Made by a program: the position numbers and the translations under genes. From JAICLK01 sp035478715 (GTDB lineage Bacteria > Patescibacteriota > Saccharimonadia > Saccharimonadales > UBA4665), in assembly GCA_035478715.1 (NCBI GenBank), contig DATIJK010000093.1, forward strand, positions 1 to 21,811: a DNA stretch of 21,811 nucleotides. Direction: 5' to 3'. The notes below the pieces were generated by a model. That model saw nothing but the letters and a program-made list of their open reading frames with translations, was not told the origin of the DNA and did not search any database. This document shows positions 15,669 to 21,811 of this stretch, piece after piece; the first letter of the stretch is position 1, and each line of letters begins with the position of its first letter.

Positions 15669-16601
15669 ATGGCCCGAGAGTTCGCTAGCCCTGCGGAATG
15701 TCTACCTGATCTTACTGCGCACCCAGAAGCCAGTGGCCTTGATCTTGAGCGGCTACACGCATTTGCAGATAGATTACGTACTTTGGTGCTTGAGCCTCAG
15801 GAAATTTTAGGCGCCCCATTTTACGCAAAATATGATGATAAATCTTACGTATTTGGCGCTGACGGAACATCGCGTGAACTTACTGCCGCAGACGACATAC
15901 GGGGCAGGTATCTTGCTGACGATTTACGATACGACATCAGCCCACTGGGTAGCGGAAGCGTGCAATTTACAGATGGTTTCGCAGCCGGCGCAAAAGAAGT
16001 TTACATCCCTGATGAACGACGCCGTGAAGCTACAGACTATGAACCTACCCTTGATGACATCGTTGAAGCCAAAACAGGCAAGAAAATCCAGGTAGTCCTG
16101 GACTGGGAAAACGAATTTTACCCGGAAAATTACGACTTACGAGTCGGTGTTGAAAAGCGCTTTTATTTTCTGAGCGAGCAAGATAGCGAACATGTAACCG
16201 ATATCATCTGCGTGACCGTATTCCACCAAAACCTTGATTGGCTCAATTGGCAAAAAGTGTATTACGGCACATTTGACGAAGAAGATTTCCTTACTGAAAT
16301 CGATGGCAACTTCGCAGACTTCATTACCCCCGTTACAGCAGACGATATCGAACGGCTCGGACGCCGATTAGACCGGAATATAGCAGACTATAAAGCACTA
16401 GCCGACAATGTCCGGACGCAAAGGCTCGGCAGCGGCTTACTACATGGCGTTGCAGGAGTATTCACGCGCTACAGAAATCCATACCCAGTCAAAGGCGTCG
16501 CGCTGTTGTGGGCAGAAACTCTGGGGCGAAAGATAAGTGAACACGCGGAAGATGATCCTGCAGACGGCAGTAACGGTAACTTTTCCGTGTTAGCGAATTA
16601 G
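15669..16601 (+). CDS. Orphan cytosolic acidic protein
   Basis: The 310-residue protein has no signal peptide or membrane segment and is rich in Asp, Glu and aromatic residues. No family is recognised. A helical N-terminus (about 20-45) is followed by a beta-rich centre with alternating aromatic strands (about 130-215; e.g. KIQVVLDWENEFYPENY and VEKRFYFLSEQD), then a helical segment (230-265) and a disordered acidic tail (295-310). The start is set by the TTGATG/TATTAA promoter placed 6 nt ahead, which implies a leaderless message. It follows the epimerase gene by 77 bp but has its own promoter. Its 3' end converges on the Dabb-like gene with only 34 bp between the stops. Confidence 0.65.
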   Translation: MAREFASPAECLPDLTAHPEASGLDLERLHAFADRLRTLVLEPQEILGAPFYAKYDDKSYVFGADGTSRELTAADDIRGRYLADDLRYDISPLGSGSVQFTDGFAAGAKEVYIPDERRREATDYEPTLDDIVEAKTGKKIQVVLDWENEFYPENYDLRVGVEKRFYFLSEQDSEHVTDIICVTVFHQNLDWLNWQKVYYGTFDEEDFLTEIDGNFADFITPVTADDIERLGRRLDRNIADYKALADNVRTQRLGSGLLHGVAGVFTRYRNPYPVKGVALLWAETLGRKISEHAEDDPADGSNGNFSVLAN

Positions 16602-16635
16602 CAATCCAGAAGTTAAAATTTGGATATTCCGTACC

Positions 16636-17391
16636 TTACGCGGAGGCGCGTTCGATGCGTCGCATTCTTTGCAGGACCTGCGATGGTAAATCAACTGTAT
16701 GCATGGCATCCATGCGGCGATCAGTAATACCTTCAAGATCATGCATCACGTCTGTATACCAAGGAGTGCCTTCGAAGTGTTCGTATCTATCATAATCCGG
16801 CCAAACGGTACGCACGATCAATACGTCACCTTTCCGCCGATCTATCGAATGGGCAACTTCAGGCTTGATTATTGTATATCGAGCAGCGACCTCACCCATC
16901 ACTTCTCTCAAATCACCCAAGGCTTGCGAAACGCGACTTTCAGGTGTGTCATCAGTTAATTTCAAGACAACATGCCGCATCAGTGGTACTTCGCCGATGG
17001 CCTGCCAGCTTCTGATAATATCCGGCTCCTGAGCGTAGCCCTCAGGCGCAACCCGGTCCGCGACAAGCCAGTTCGTATGGGGGATTGCAACATCAAGTAC
17101 GCCATCGTGTTCCGGGTGATGGCGAAGCCCTTGCAGGGCGGCAGGATTATCCACAAGTATCTCTTCAACGACATTCGCAGCGTGCAAAAAAGATCCGGCA
17201 GCAACTATCCCGCCGTCTACGCCCGGAATTTTGCGAAGACCATCGATCGCGTCCGGTAGTACATAACTATGGCCTACTAGTTCTTGATTTACTGCGCCAT
17301 CCTGCGGTTCAAATATGACCGTGTGGCGCAGGCGTTGGTCCCCAACAGCTACCATTGCTGCAAGATACTCTTCGGGTGTGTGCCTTGGCAT
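16636..17391 (-). CDS. Tandem Dabb-like (dimeric alpha/beta barrel) protein
   Basis: The 251-residue protein is chosen to start at ATG 17391 because CTCCT at 17400-17404 (AGGAG on the coding strand) lies 8 nt before it; a GTG at 17400 would overlap that site. Two repeats resemble the stress-responsive A/B barrel (Dabb) domain. The first runs from about 21 to 113 (LRHTVIFEP, then NPAALQGLRHHPEHDGVLD and a terminal VADRV). The second runs from about 138 to 238 (MRHVVLKLTDD, then WPDYDRYEHFEGTPWYTDVM). Each has the opening RHxV strand and the late strand-helix with a Y/LxxHP or YxxxxG pattern. Dabb proteins are ferredoxin-like folds that dimerise; a fused pair would form one barrel in a single chain. 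The enzymatic role, if any, is unknown. Confidence 0.6.
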   Translation of the reverse strand: MPRHTPEEYLAAMVAVGDQRLRHTVIFEPQDGAVNQELVGHSYVLPDAIDGLRKIPGVDGGIVAAGSFLHAANVVEEILVDNPAALQGLRHHPEHDGVLDVAIPHTNWLVADRVAPEGYAQEPDIIRSWQAIGEVPLMRHVVLKLTDDTPESRVSQALGDLREVMGEVAARYTIIKPEVAHSIDRRKGDVLIVRTVWPDYDRYEHFEGTPWYTDVMHDLEGITDRRMDAMHTVDLPSQVLQRMRRIERASA

Positions 17392-17467
17392 TAGTTGCAC
17401 TCCTGTTGTTTAGGATAAGAATTATACCATAAGCTATATGTTTTAGCAATAGATACAATCATTTTCG

Positions 17468-18307
17468 TTAATCTTTTAATCGTAATAAATGCTCGAGTGT
17501 ATCGGCTGAAAAGCTGGCTGATTTTTTGATTGTTTTGTATTTTGCATCTTTGGGCGGGTCGAATTCTTCGTTTTTTCCTACGTAGATGAATTTAGTCCGT
17601 GCTGATTCGCTAAAAACCCGCGCCATTTCGGCATCACTCGGGCTGTCGCCGAATGTTATGAATTCTTCGGGTGTAATCCGCTTTCTTTTCAGCCAATTAA
17701 TCACCTGTTCAGCGCCTTTGTGCTTGCCGGCCGTTTTATGTTCTAAATCAGTAGCGATTATCGTGGCGTCGATTTTGAAGTCTGATAGCTTGTGTTTCTG
17801 CATCAGTTTTTCGAGCTCTTTCAGCAAAACATCGCGTTTTTCATGAAACTCATCGAGCGGAATAGGTTTATCCCGGAGCTTCTCGATACTACCCATCGTC
17901 ATCTTGTCTTCGTCCCAGAACATGAAGTCCGAAAGCTTCCAGCTACCCTGATCCTTTTTGAGCAGGGCTTTGACATCATTTGCGAACGGTTTGGGCAGGG
18001 ACAATGATTTGGCGATTTCAAGCACCGGCTTGCCGTTATTGAACTCAACGACTAGAGATCCTTTTTCGCTCACGACCAACAGATTCTCCAGCTCGGCAGG
18101 CGAAAGCGACTGTAAATGCACCAAAATTTCGTCATCAACCCACTTAAACGCCCGACCAGTATTAAACGAGACCGGCGTACCAGACTTCAAATCCGCAGCA
18201 ATCGCATCCAGAACATCCTTGCTGACCTCATTAGTATCGGCGGTAGGGTCAGTAACAACCCCATCCAAATCAAATACCATTACTGTAGTTTTTTTACTTG
18301 CATTCAT
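17468..18307 (-). CDS. HAD-superfamily hydrolase, Cof/sugar-phosphatase (C2B) type
   Basis: The 279-residue protein has all four HAD motifs. Motif I is FDLDGVVTD with the nucleophile Asp 13 and acid/base Asp 15; motif II is FNTGR with Thr 50; motif III is HKG with Lys 197; motif IV is TFGDSPSD with Asp 221 and Asp 225. The large cap between motifs II and III (about 85-190) has the alpha/beta C2B layout of sugar phosphatases, phosphomannomutase-like and Cof proteins. It is probably a cytosolic Mg-dependent phosphatase of a sugar phosphate or similar small molecule. On the minus strand TTGACG, an 18-nt gap and TACGCT lie upstream with no clear Shine-Dalgarno. It is divergent from the Nudix gene, with 87 bp between the starts. 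Confidence 0.85.
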   Translation of the reverse strand: MNASKKTTVMVFDLDGVVTDPTADTNEVSKDVLDAIAADLKSGTPVSFNTGRAFKWVDDEILVHLQSLSPAELENLLVVSEKGSLVVEFNNGKPVLEIAKSLSLPKPFANDVKALLKKDQGSWKLSDFMFWDEDKMTMGSIEKLRDKPIPLDEFHEKRDVLLKELEKLMQKHKLSDFKIDATIIATDLEHKTAGKHKGAEQVINWLKRKRITPEEFITFGDSPSDAEMARVFSESARTKFIYVGKNEEFDPPKDAKYKTIKKSASFSADTLEHLLRLKD

Positions 18308-18359
18308 ATCTGTTGGAGCGTATCATCTACTACGTCAACGCGTCAAACAGAGAATTATC

Positions 18360-18388
18360 TTGTATATTAAATAAATTGATGGTATAAT
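18360..18388 (+). promoter_or_regulatory. Near-consensus promoter giving a leaderless mRNA (Nudix gene)
   Basis: TTGTAT (18360-18365), a 17-nt spacer and a perfect TATAAT (18383-18388) are followed by 6 nt and the ATG at 18395. The predicted transcription start coincides with the A of the start codon, and there is no room for a Shine-Dalgarno. Confidence 0.75.
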
Positions 18389-18394
18389 AACTTT

Positions 18395-19522
18395 ATGATA
18401 GAACTTAATCCGCCCAATTTTTTCGGTCCTGGACCAGAAGAAATGGCTAAGGTCAGCCGCTTTTTATCCGACGAAGAATATCGGTTAATACAAAACAACA
18501 TAGTTATCGGGTGCACTGACGTCCTGATTGTTGACGCGTCAACTGGCGAAGCTTTATCCGGCTTCCGCCAACAAAAGCCCCAGGAGGGCTACTGGTTCTC
18601 TTGCGGCGGGCGCATGAAGCGCGGCCAAAGTTACCAGCAAGCCGGTGCATCTAAAGTCAAGGCGGAACTTGGCCTAGAAGTTGATCCTGCGCGCTTAGAA
18701 TTTATTACTGCCTACTCGACATCTTTCAACGAACGGGCGCAAGAGCCGTCAGATGAGGGCGTTCATACATCAAATGCTGCTATGGTCCTATTCATTGACC
18801 CAGGTGAACGAGATCAGATGACAAAACAGCTCGCGTTAAATGAAGAGCACGAGCGCGCAGACTGGATTGGGCTAGAAAACATCTTAAACCAGGACGATGA
18901 ATTCCCCCCAATTCTTCAAGACGCAGTATTTAAGGTGCGTAAAGTATTGTTTGGCGAGTTCCAACGAGAAACAGTAGCGGAGTTGGCGCCATCTGCAACT
19001 CAAACCGGTTTTACAATCGAAAATGCCGGGTATCCTGAAACAGACCTTGTCGTACCTGAAGATTACGTGTTCTTCGATGTTGAGTCAGAAGGAACAAATT
19101 ATAGCGATGGGCTTTGGCGTACATCGGTTACTAGTCGGAGTGCCGACAGTGTCGTCGCAGGCGTAGACCCAAATGTTGAAAACCGTGATAGATTTCGTGG
19201 CCGCAGAAATGAAGGGGTATTATTAGGGCCTGGCGAATCCCGCGAAGTCACTACATTCCTTTTCGGCATCCCAGTAACTTCATCAGTAACAAATAACGAA
19301 GGTGTGGGCAGTGTGCTGATTGGGCGTGAGCTACCTCAGAACCTTGTAGACAAAGCCCTGGAACTACAGCGAGCGTTCACACGGTCAAGTGACCTCCCGA
19401 CAGATGGTGAGATGCTACAACGATTTATGGCCGAACAGCTGATCAGGAGACACTTGGCAAGAGGTGACGACTACACCCAGGAACGACAGCCTCAACAAGC
19501 GCGCGAACCTCAACTCGTTTGA
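18395..19522 (+). CDS. GDP-mannose-hydrolase-like Nudix protein with degraded Nudix box and a C-terminal extension
   Basis: The protein has 375 residues. Residues 30-185 match the Nudix fold in the style of GDP-mannose mannosyl hydrolase (Gmm): a VLIVDASTGEALSGFR strand pair, EGYWFSCGGR (64-73), and AELGL (90-94), followed by strands and a terminal DWIGLENIL helix (156-164). The box at 72-94 is altered: Gln 78 replaces the usual first Glu, Ser 86 and Lys 87 replace Arg-Glu, and Ala 90 precedes the kept Glu 91; the Ala is also found in Gmm. Metal binding may therefore be weak. Residues 190-375 form an unrecognised domain with a Gln/Arg-rich tail. Substrate could be a GDP-sugar, or it may be a binding protein. 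The start follows a TATAAT promoter by 6 nt. The gene at 20607 encodes a relative. Confidence 0.75.
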   Translation: MIELNPPNFFGPGPEEMAKVSRFLSDEEYRLIQNNIVIGCTDVLIVDASTGEALSGFRQQKPQEGYWFSCGGRMKRGQSYQQAGASKVKAELGLEVDPARLEFITAYSTSFNERAQEPSDEGVHTSNAAMVLFIDPGERDQMTKQLALNEEHERADWIGLENILNQDDEFPPILQDAVFKVRKVLFGEFQRETVAELAPSATQTGFTIENAGYPETDLVVPEDYVFFDVESEGTNYSDGLWRTSVTSRSADSVVAGVDPNVENRDRFRGRRNEGVLLGPGESREVTTFLFGIPVTSSVTNNEGVGSVLIGRELPQNLVDKALELQRAFTRSSDLPTDGEMLQRFMAEQLIRRHLARGDDYTQERQPQQAREPQLV

Positions 19523-19747
19523 TATCGATATCATTAGCGCGTTAATAGAGTTAACTGGTGTTTAAGTAAACTTAGCACTTGGCTTATAAGGTACACCTAC
19601 TCTGCGTATGCTTATTCGTTATTGACCACTGTCGAAAGAGAGGAGACGTGCGAATTTCTCCTGGGATACCCAATCAATCACCACGGTGGAATCAAAGCAG
19701 GTTCTGATATTTAATACGCTCTAAAAAGTACTTTGCCGCATCTCAAT
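19523..19747. other. Convergent intergenic gap with short palindromes, no gene seen
   Basis: The 225 bp between the ends of the Nudix and papain-like genes hold several short self-complementary stretches: GATATCGATATC at 19521-19532 overlapping the Nudix stop, GTTAA-TAGAG-TTAAC, and TAAGT-AA-ACTTA. None is followed by a clear T-run. No coding region or known RNA is recognised. Confidence 0.4.
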
Positions 19748-20599
19748 TCATTGGCCAGGTGTCTGAACTTTTCTGAAAAAGATCGCGAATGTTACCTCGT
19801 GCTCAGTAAAAGGAATCGCGTCAATGTCATGCCGATAGACGTTACCGCGGGCGAATTTAGATGTTACACCCTCATCGGGGCCATTGTAAATTCCAAAATG
19901 CTCTATTCTTTCACTGTACGAACCACGTCTTCTACCATAAGCGATTACATCCCCGGCCTCCGGATGATCAACTACTACATAATCATATTTTGCCAGGTGT
20001 TCTCTCGTTTCAAACGAAAAGTGTATATCAAATACATCTTGTGTATCCGGGTCTTTGGGAATAGTAGTCCAATCTTCGCCTTTTACTGTGCCGAACGCAT
20101 ATTGGATGCATTTATACCATCTATCAAGCCTAGGGTCTCTCACTTCCACAATTTCACGGATGCCGGTTGCGCCGTTCGCATGCAGCCAATCAAGATCCGA
20201 TAGTTGTTCGTCGGTAGTTCTAGGACCGAATATTCTTACCAAATTCTGTCTTGGCTCCGCATTCCAGATATGCATTCCGGAACGTATCCGTTCGTCTGGA
20301 GGTTGAGGCAATGTGTCAGCAATAGCGACTTCGCGTTCTAACGCGTCCATATCCTGCGGGCTGCTGCCAACTGACATATCCCCATTGTGCGGCTCATTTG
20401 ATTCTTGGCTTTGTTCTTGCAGTCGAACAGGCTGATGTTCTGCCAATAATTCATCTACCTGAGCTGGCAGGTTCGCTTCATGAGCTGGTACTTCGCTAGT
20501 TGGCATATCATAATCATTATAGATTATCCTGTCGCTTTCCTCATTTTCTTGATTAAGACTATCCTCTTTATTTGACTTATGCTTATAAATATGGTACAT
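19748..20599 (-). CDS. Papain-like (NlpC/P60/CHAP-type) candidate cysteine peptidase or amidase
   Basis: The ORF has 283 residues. The N-terminal third (1-105) is polar, Glu/Gln/Asn-rich and looks disordered. A C-terminal domain (about 115-278) has the order expected of papain-like cell-wall peptidases and related effectors: Cys 164 at a helix start (WYKCIQYAFG), PEAGDVIAYG (213-222), EHFGIYNG with His 234, a TSKF segment (246-249) and a further His 257. There is no signal peptide, so it is either cytosolic or exported by another route. The first ATG (20599) is only 7 bp from the divergent gene; ATG 20506 is an alternative, supported by TATAAT 9 nt upstream of it on the minus strand. Substrate is unknown and the family call rests on motif order only. 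Confidence 0.55.
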   Translation of the reverse strand: MYHIYKHKSNKEDSLNQENEESDRIIYNDYDMPTSEVPAHEANLPAQVDELLAEHQPVRLQEQSQESNEPHNGDMSVGSSPQDMDALEREVAIADTLPQPPDERIRSGMHIWNAEPRQNLVRIFGPRTTDEQLSDLDWLHANGATGIREIVEVRDPRLDRWYKCIQYAFGTVKGEDWTTIPKDPDTQDVFDIHFSFETREHLAKYDYVVVDHPEAGDVIAYGRRRGSYSERIEHFGIYNGPDEGVTSKFARGNVYRHDIDAIPFTEHEVTFAIFFRKVQTPGQ

Positions 20600-20600
20600 T
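20572..20600 (+). promoter_or_regulatory. Promoter giving a leaderless mRNA (pseudo-Nudix gene)
   Basis: TTGACT (20572-20577), a 17-nt spacer and TACATT (20595-20600) stand 6 nt before the ATG at 20607. The -10 overlaps the first start codon of the divergent papain-like gene, which is an argument for that gene starting at 20506 instead. Confidence 0.65.
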
Positions 20601-20606
20601 AGTACT

Positions 20607-21752
20607 ATGACAAACGGGCCGCGTACCCCTGATCAGCTCCCCCAACCTGCATTCGGTATCTTGGCTCCAGAACAAATGGAAGCCGTCAATGCGGGTCTTG
20701 TTGAGGTTTATTTATACGAGCCTTTTGACGAACCGTATGGCGATAAGCTCTTTTTGCTGGGTGGCGAAACAGGCGATGCAAGCCGTAGATCGCTCGGGTC
20801 CAAAATGTACCTACAGAACGGAAGTTTCACCGCATCTGAATGCGTGTGGGATAATTTACCGCAAGAACAGGACGGTTTACGCGTAAAATATGACCCGCGC
20901 AATTTTAAGCTAATCGGTATACGACCTGGCACGGAAGCATCACACATGCAAGGTCGAATGATCGAGTTACCCGATGATCCTGAAGCCGCCACCCTAGTAT
21001 ATGCGCTCCCGTTGGATTCTGGCCGTGTTCACGACATAGACATAGGTTTACGTTACGGTGACTTTGGCGAAGACTTTACTGGAGACTGGATTTCGGTTGA
21101 TAGAATCCTTGAACCCGATTCAGAATACCCTGAGAACATCCGGTTTGCCGCCAGGCAACTTCGAGCGTTTCAAGAAGAGATGAATGCCGTATATGATGAA
21201 GCAATCGCAGAACAGCAATTACGTGACGGCACGGGTTGGCGTACTGACACGGAAAATCGCCGTGACGAACGGACAAAAGCAGCCAGGCGGCAACTTGAGC
21301 GATGGGGCATCACCAATGCAACTGATTATTACCCTCCACTTGATATGCTTATGGAGGCTGCCGGCGAACACGCCATCGATGCCGTCGCATGGGTCGTGCG
21401 AGCGATGGATGAGGACAGCCAATCTTACGACTTCAATAACATGGGTCTTAGGCTGCGACTAGGCACCCGACTTGTCGAACTCCTTGAAGAGCCGCGAGTG
21501 CCGGGCCAGGTCAGACGGAACAGGGTCCATTATGAAGCGCCGCGCGACACCCAGCTACGCGATCTCGGACTACCGGCAATACCAGGTTCTGAAATCGGCT
21601 ACCGGCAGTATCGAGTGCTTTATGGCGCATTATCATTACTGGCAAGTTGTGCACGGATTGATGGCGGCGAAGTGTTATTGGAAAATCTGCAAGAAAATCA
21701 TGATAAAATAGTTGCCCGCTCAGATATCCGGTCGGCGACCGAACCGGTTTGA
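20607..21752 (+). CDS. Nudix-derived protein that has lost the Nudix box, with a helical C-terminal region
   Basis: The 381-residue cytosolic protein aligns by eye with the N-terminal domain of the Nudix protein at 18395. SLGSKMYLQNGSFTASE (62-78) stands where that protein has its glycine motif and Nudix box; LRVKYDPRNFKLIGI (91-105) matches LEVDPARLEFITAY; and DWISVDRILEPDSEYPENI (160-178) matches DWIGLENILNQDDEFPPIL. None of the catalytic Glu residues of the box remain, so hydrolysis is unlikely. Residues 185-381 are largely helical and Arg/Glu-rich, of unknown family. The start is set by the TTGACT/TACATT promoter 6 nt ahead (leaderless). A binding or regulatory role for a nucleotide sugar is possible but unproven. 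The 59 bp after the stop show nothing recognisable. Confidence 0.6.
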   Translation: MTNGPRTPDQLPQPAFGILAPEQMEAVNAGLVEVYLYEPFDEPYGDKLFLLGGETGDASRRSLGSKMYLQNGSFTASECVWDNLPQEQDGLRVKYDPRNFKLIGIRPGTEASHMQGRMIELPDDPEAATLVYALPLDSGRVHDIDIGLRYGDFGEDFTGDWISVDRILEPDSEYPENIRFAARQLRAFQEEMNAVYDEAIAEQQLRDGTGWRTDTENRRDERTKAARRQLERWGITNATDYYPPLDMLMEAAGEHAIDAVAWVVRAMDEDSQSYDFNNMGLRLRLGTRLVELLEEPRVPGQVRRNRVHYEAPRDTQLRDLGLPAIPGSEIGYRQYRVLYGALSLLASCARIDGGEVLLENLQENHDKIVARSDIRSATEPV

Positions 21753-21811
21753 CTATTGTTATTAGTTAACTTGTGAACTAAACCGCGGATTTTTCTTCTT
21801 CTAGGCCTAAG

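Noticed and set aside
1..21811. UGA read as an amino acid, as in some Patescibacteria relatives
   Set aside because: Genes end sensibly at TGA as well as TAA and TAG, for example the Nudix and pseudo-Nudix genes, and no conserved domain needs read-through.

Overview
The window reads as standard-code bacterial DNA of moderate GC, carrying 18 protein genes and no recognisable RNA gene. The gene style (many small secreted proteins, compact cytosolic orphans, apparently leaderless messages, a giant surface YD-repeat protein) suggests a member of the Patescibacteria, most likely Candidatus Saccharibacteria (TM7). No phylogenetic marker is present, so this is an inference.

Region 1 (1-10612, all on the minus strand) is largely an extracellular block. 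A YD/RHS-repeat protein gene of more than 7 kb runs off the left edge. It holds three PA14-like modules, a PLL-type beta-propeller lectin and a bulb-type (GNA) mannose lectin. Upstream of it lie a PhnB-like VOC protein, a tandem pair of secreted six-cysteine proteins and a putative GCS2/amidoligase-fold enzyme.

Region 2 (10790-13067, plus strand) encodes a secreted glutamic peptidase (eqolisin, family G1) with both catalytic residues. It is followed by an EndoU-type ribonuclease whose 3' end overlaps a small orphan gene by 23 bp. That pair has the layout of a toxin and its immunity protein.

Region 3 (13141-14608) is a minus-strand set of three small membrane or secreted proteins plus a palindromic intergenic repeat, bracketed by two identical 19-bp direct repeats. 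This looks like an inserted or rearranged segment.

Region 4 (14641-21752) has mixed orientation and is cytosolic. It holds an NAD-dependent sugar-nucleotide epimerase/reductase, an orphan, a tandem Dabb-like protein, a HAD phosphatase, a GDP-mannose-hydrolase-like Nudix protein with a degraded Nudix box, a papain-like (C-H) protein, and a second protein that aligns with the Nudix protein but has lost the box entirely. Three of the four plus-strand genes have -35/-10 elements with a 17-nt spacer and exactly 6 nt between the -10 and the ATG, which implies leaderless mRNAs. The secreted genes instead have good Shine-Dalgarno sequences.

Taken together, lectins, a secreted protease, a nuclease toxin with a candidate immunity gene, and sugar-nucleotide enzymes suit a surface-interaction and antagonism region of a host-associated or episymbiotic bacterium. 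That link between the genes is inference.
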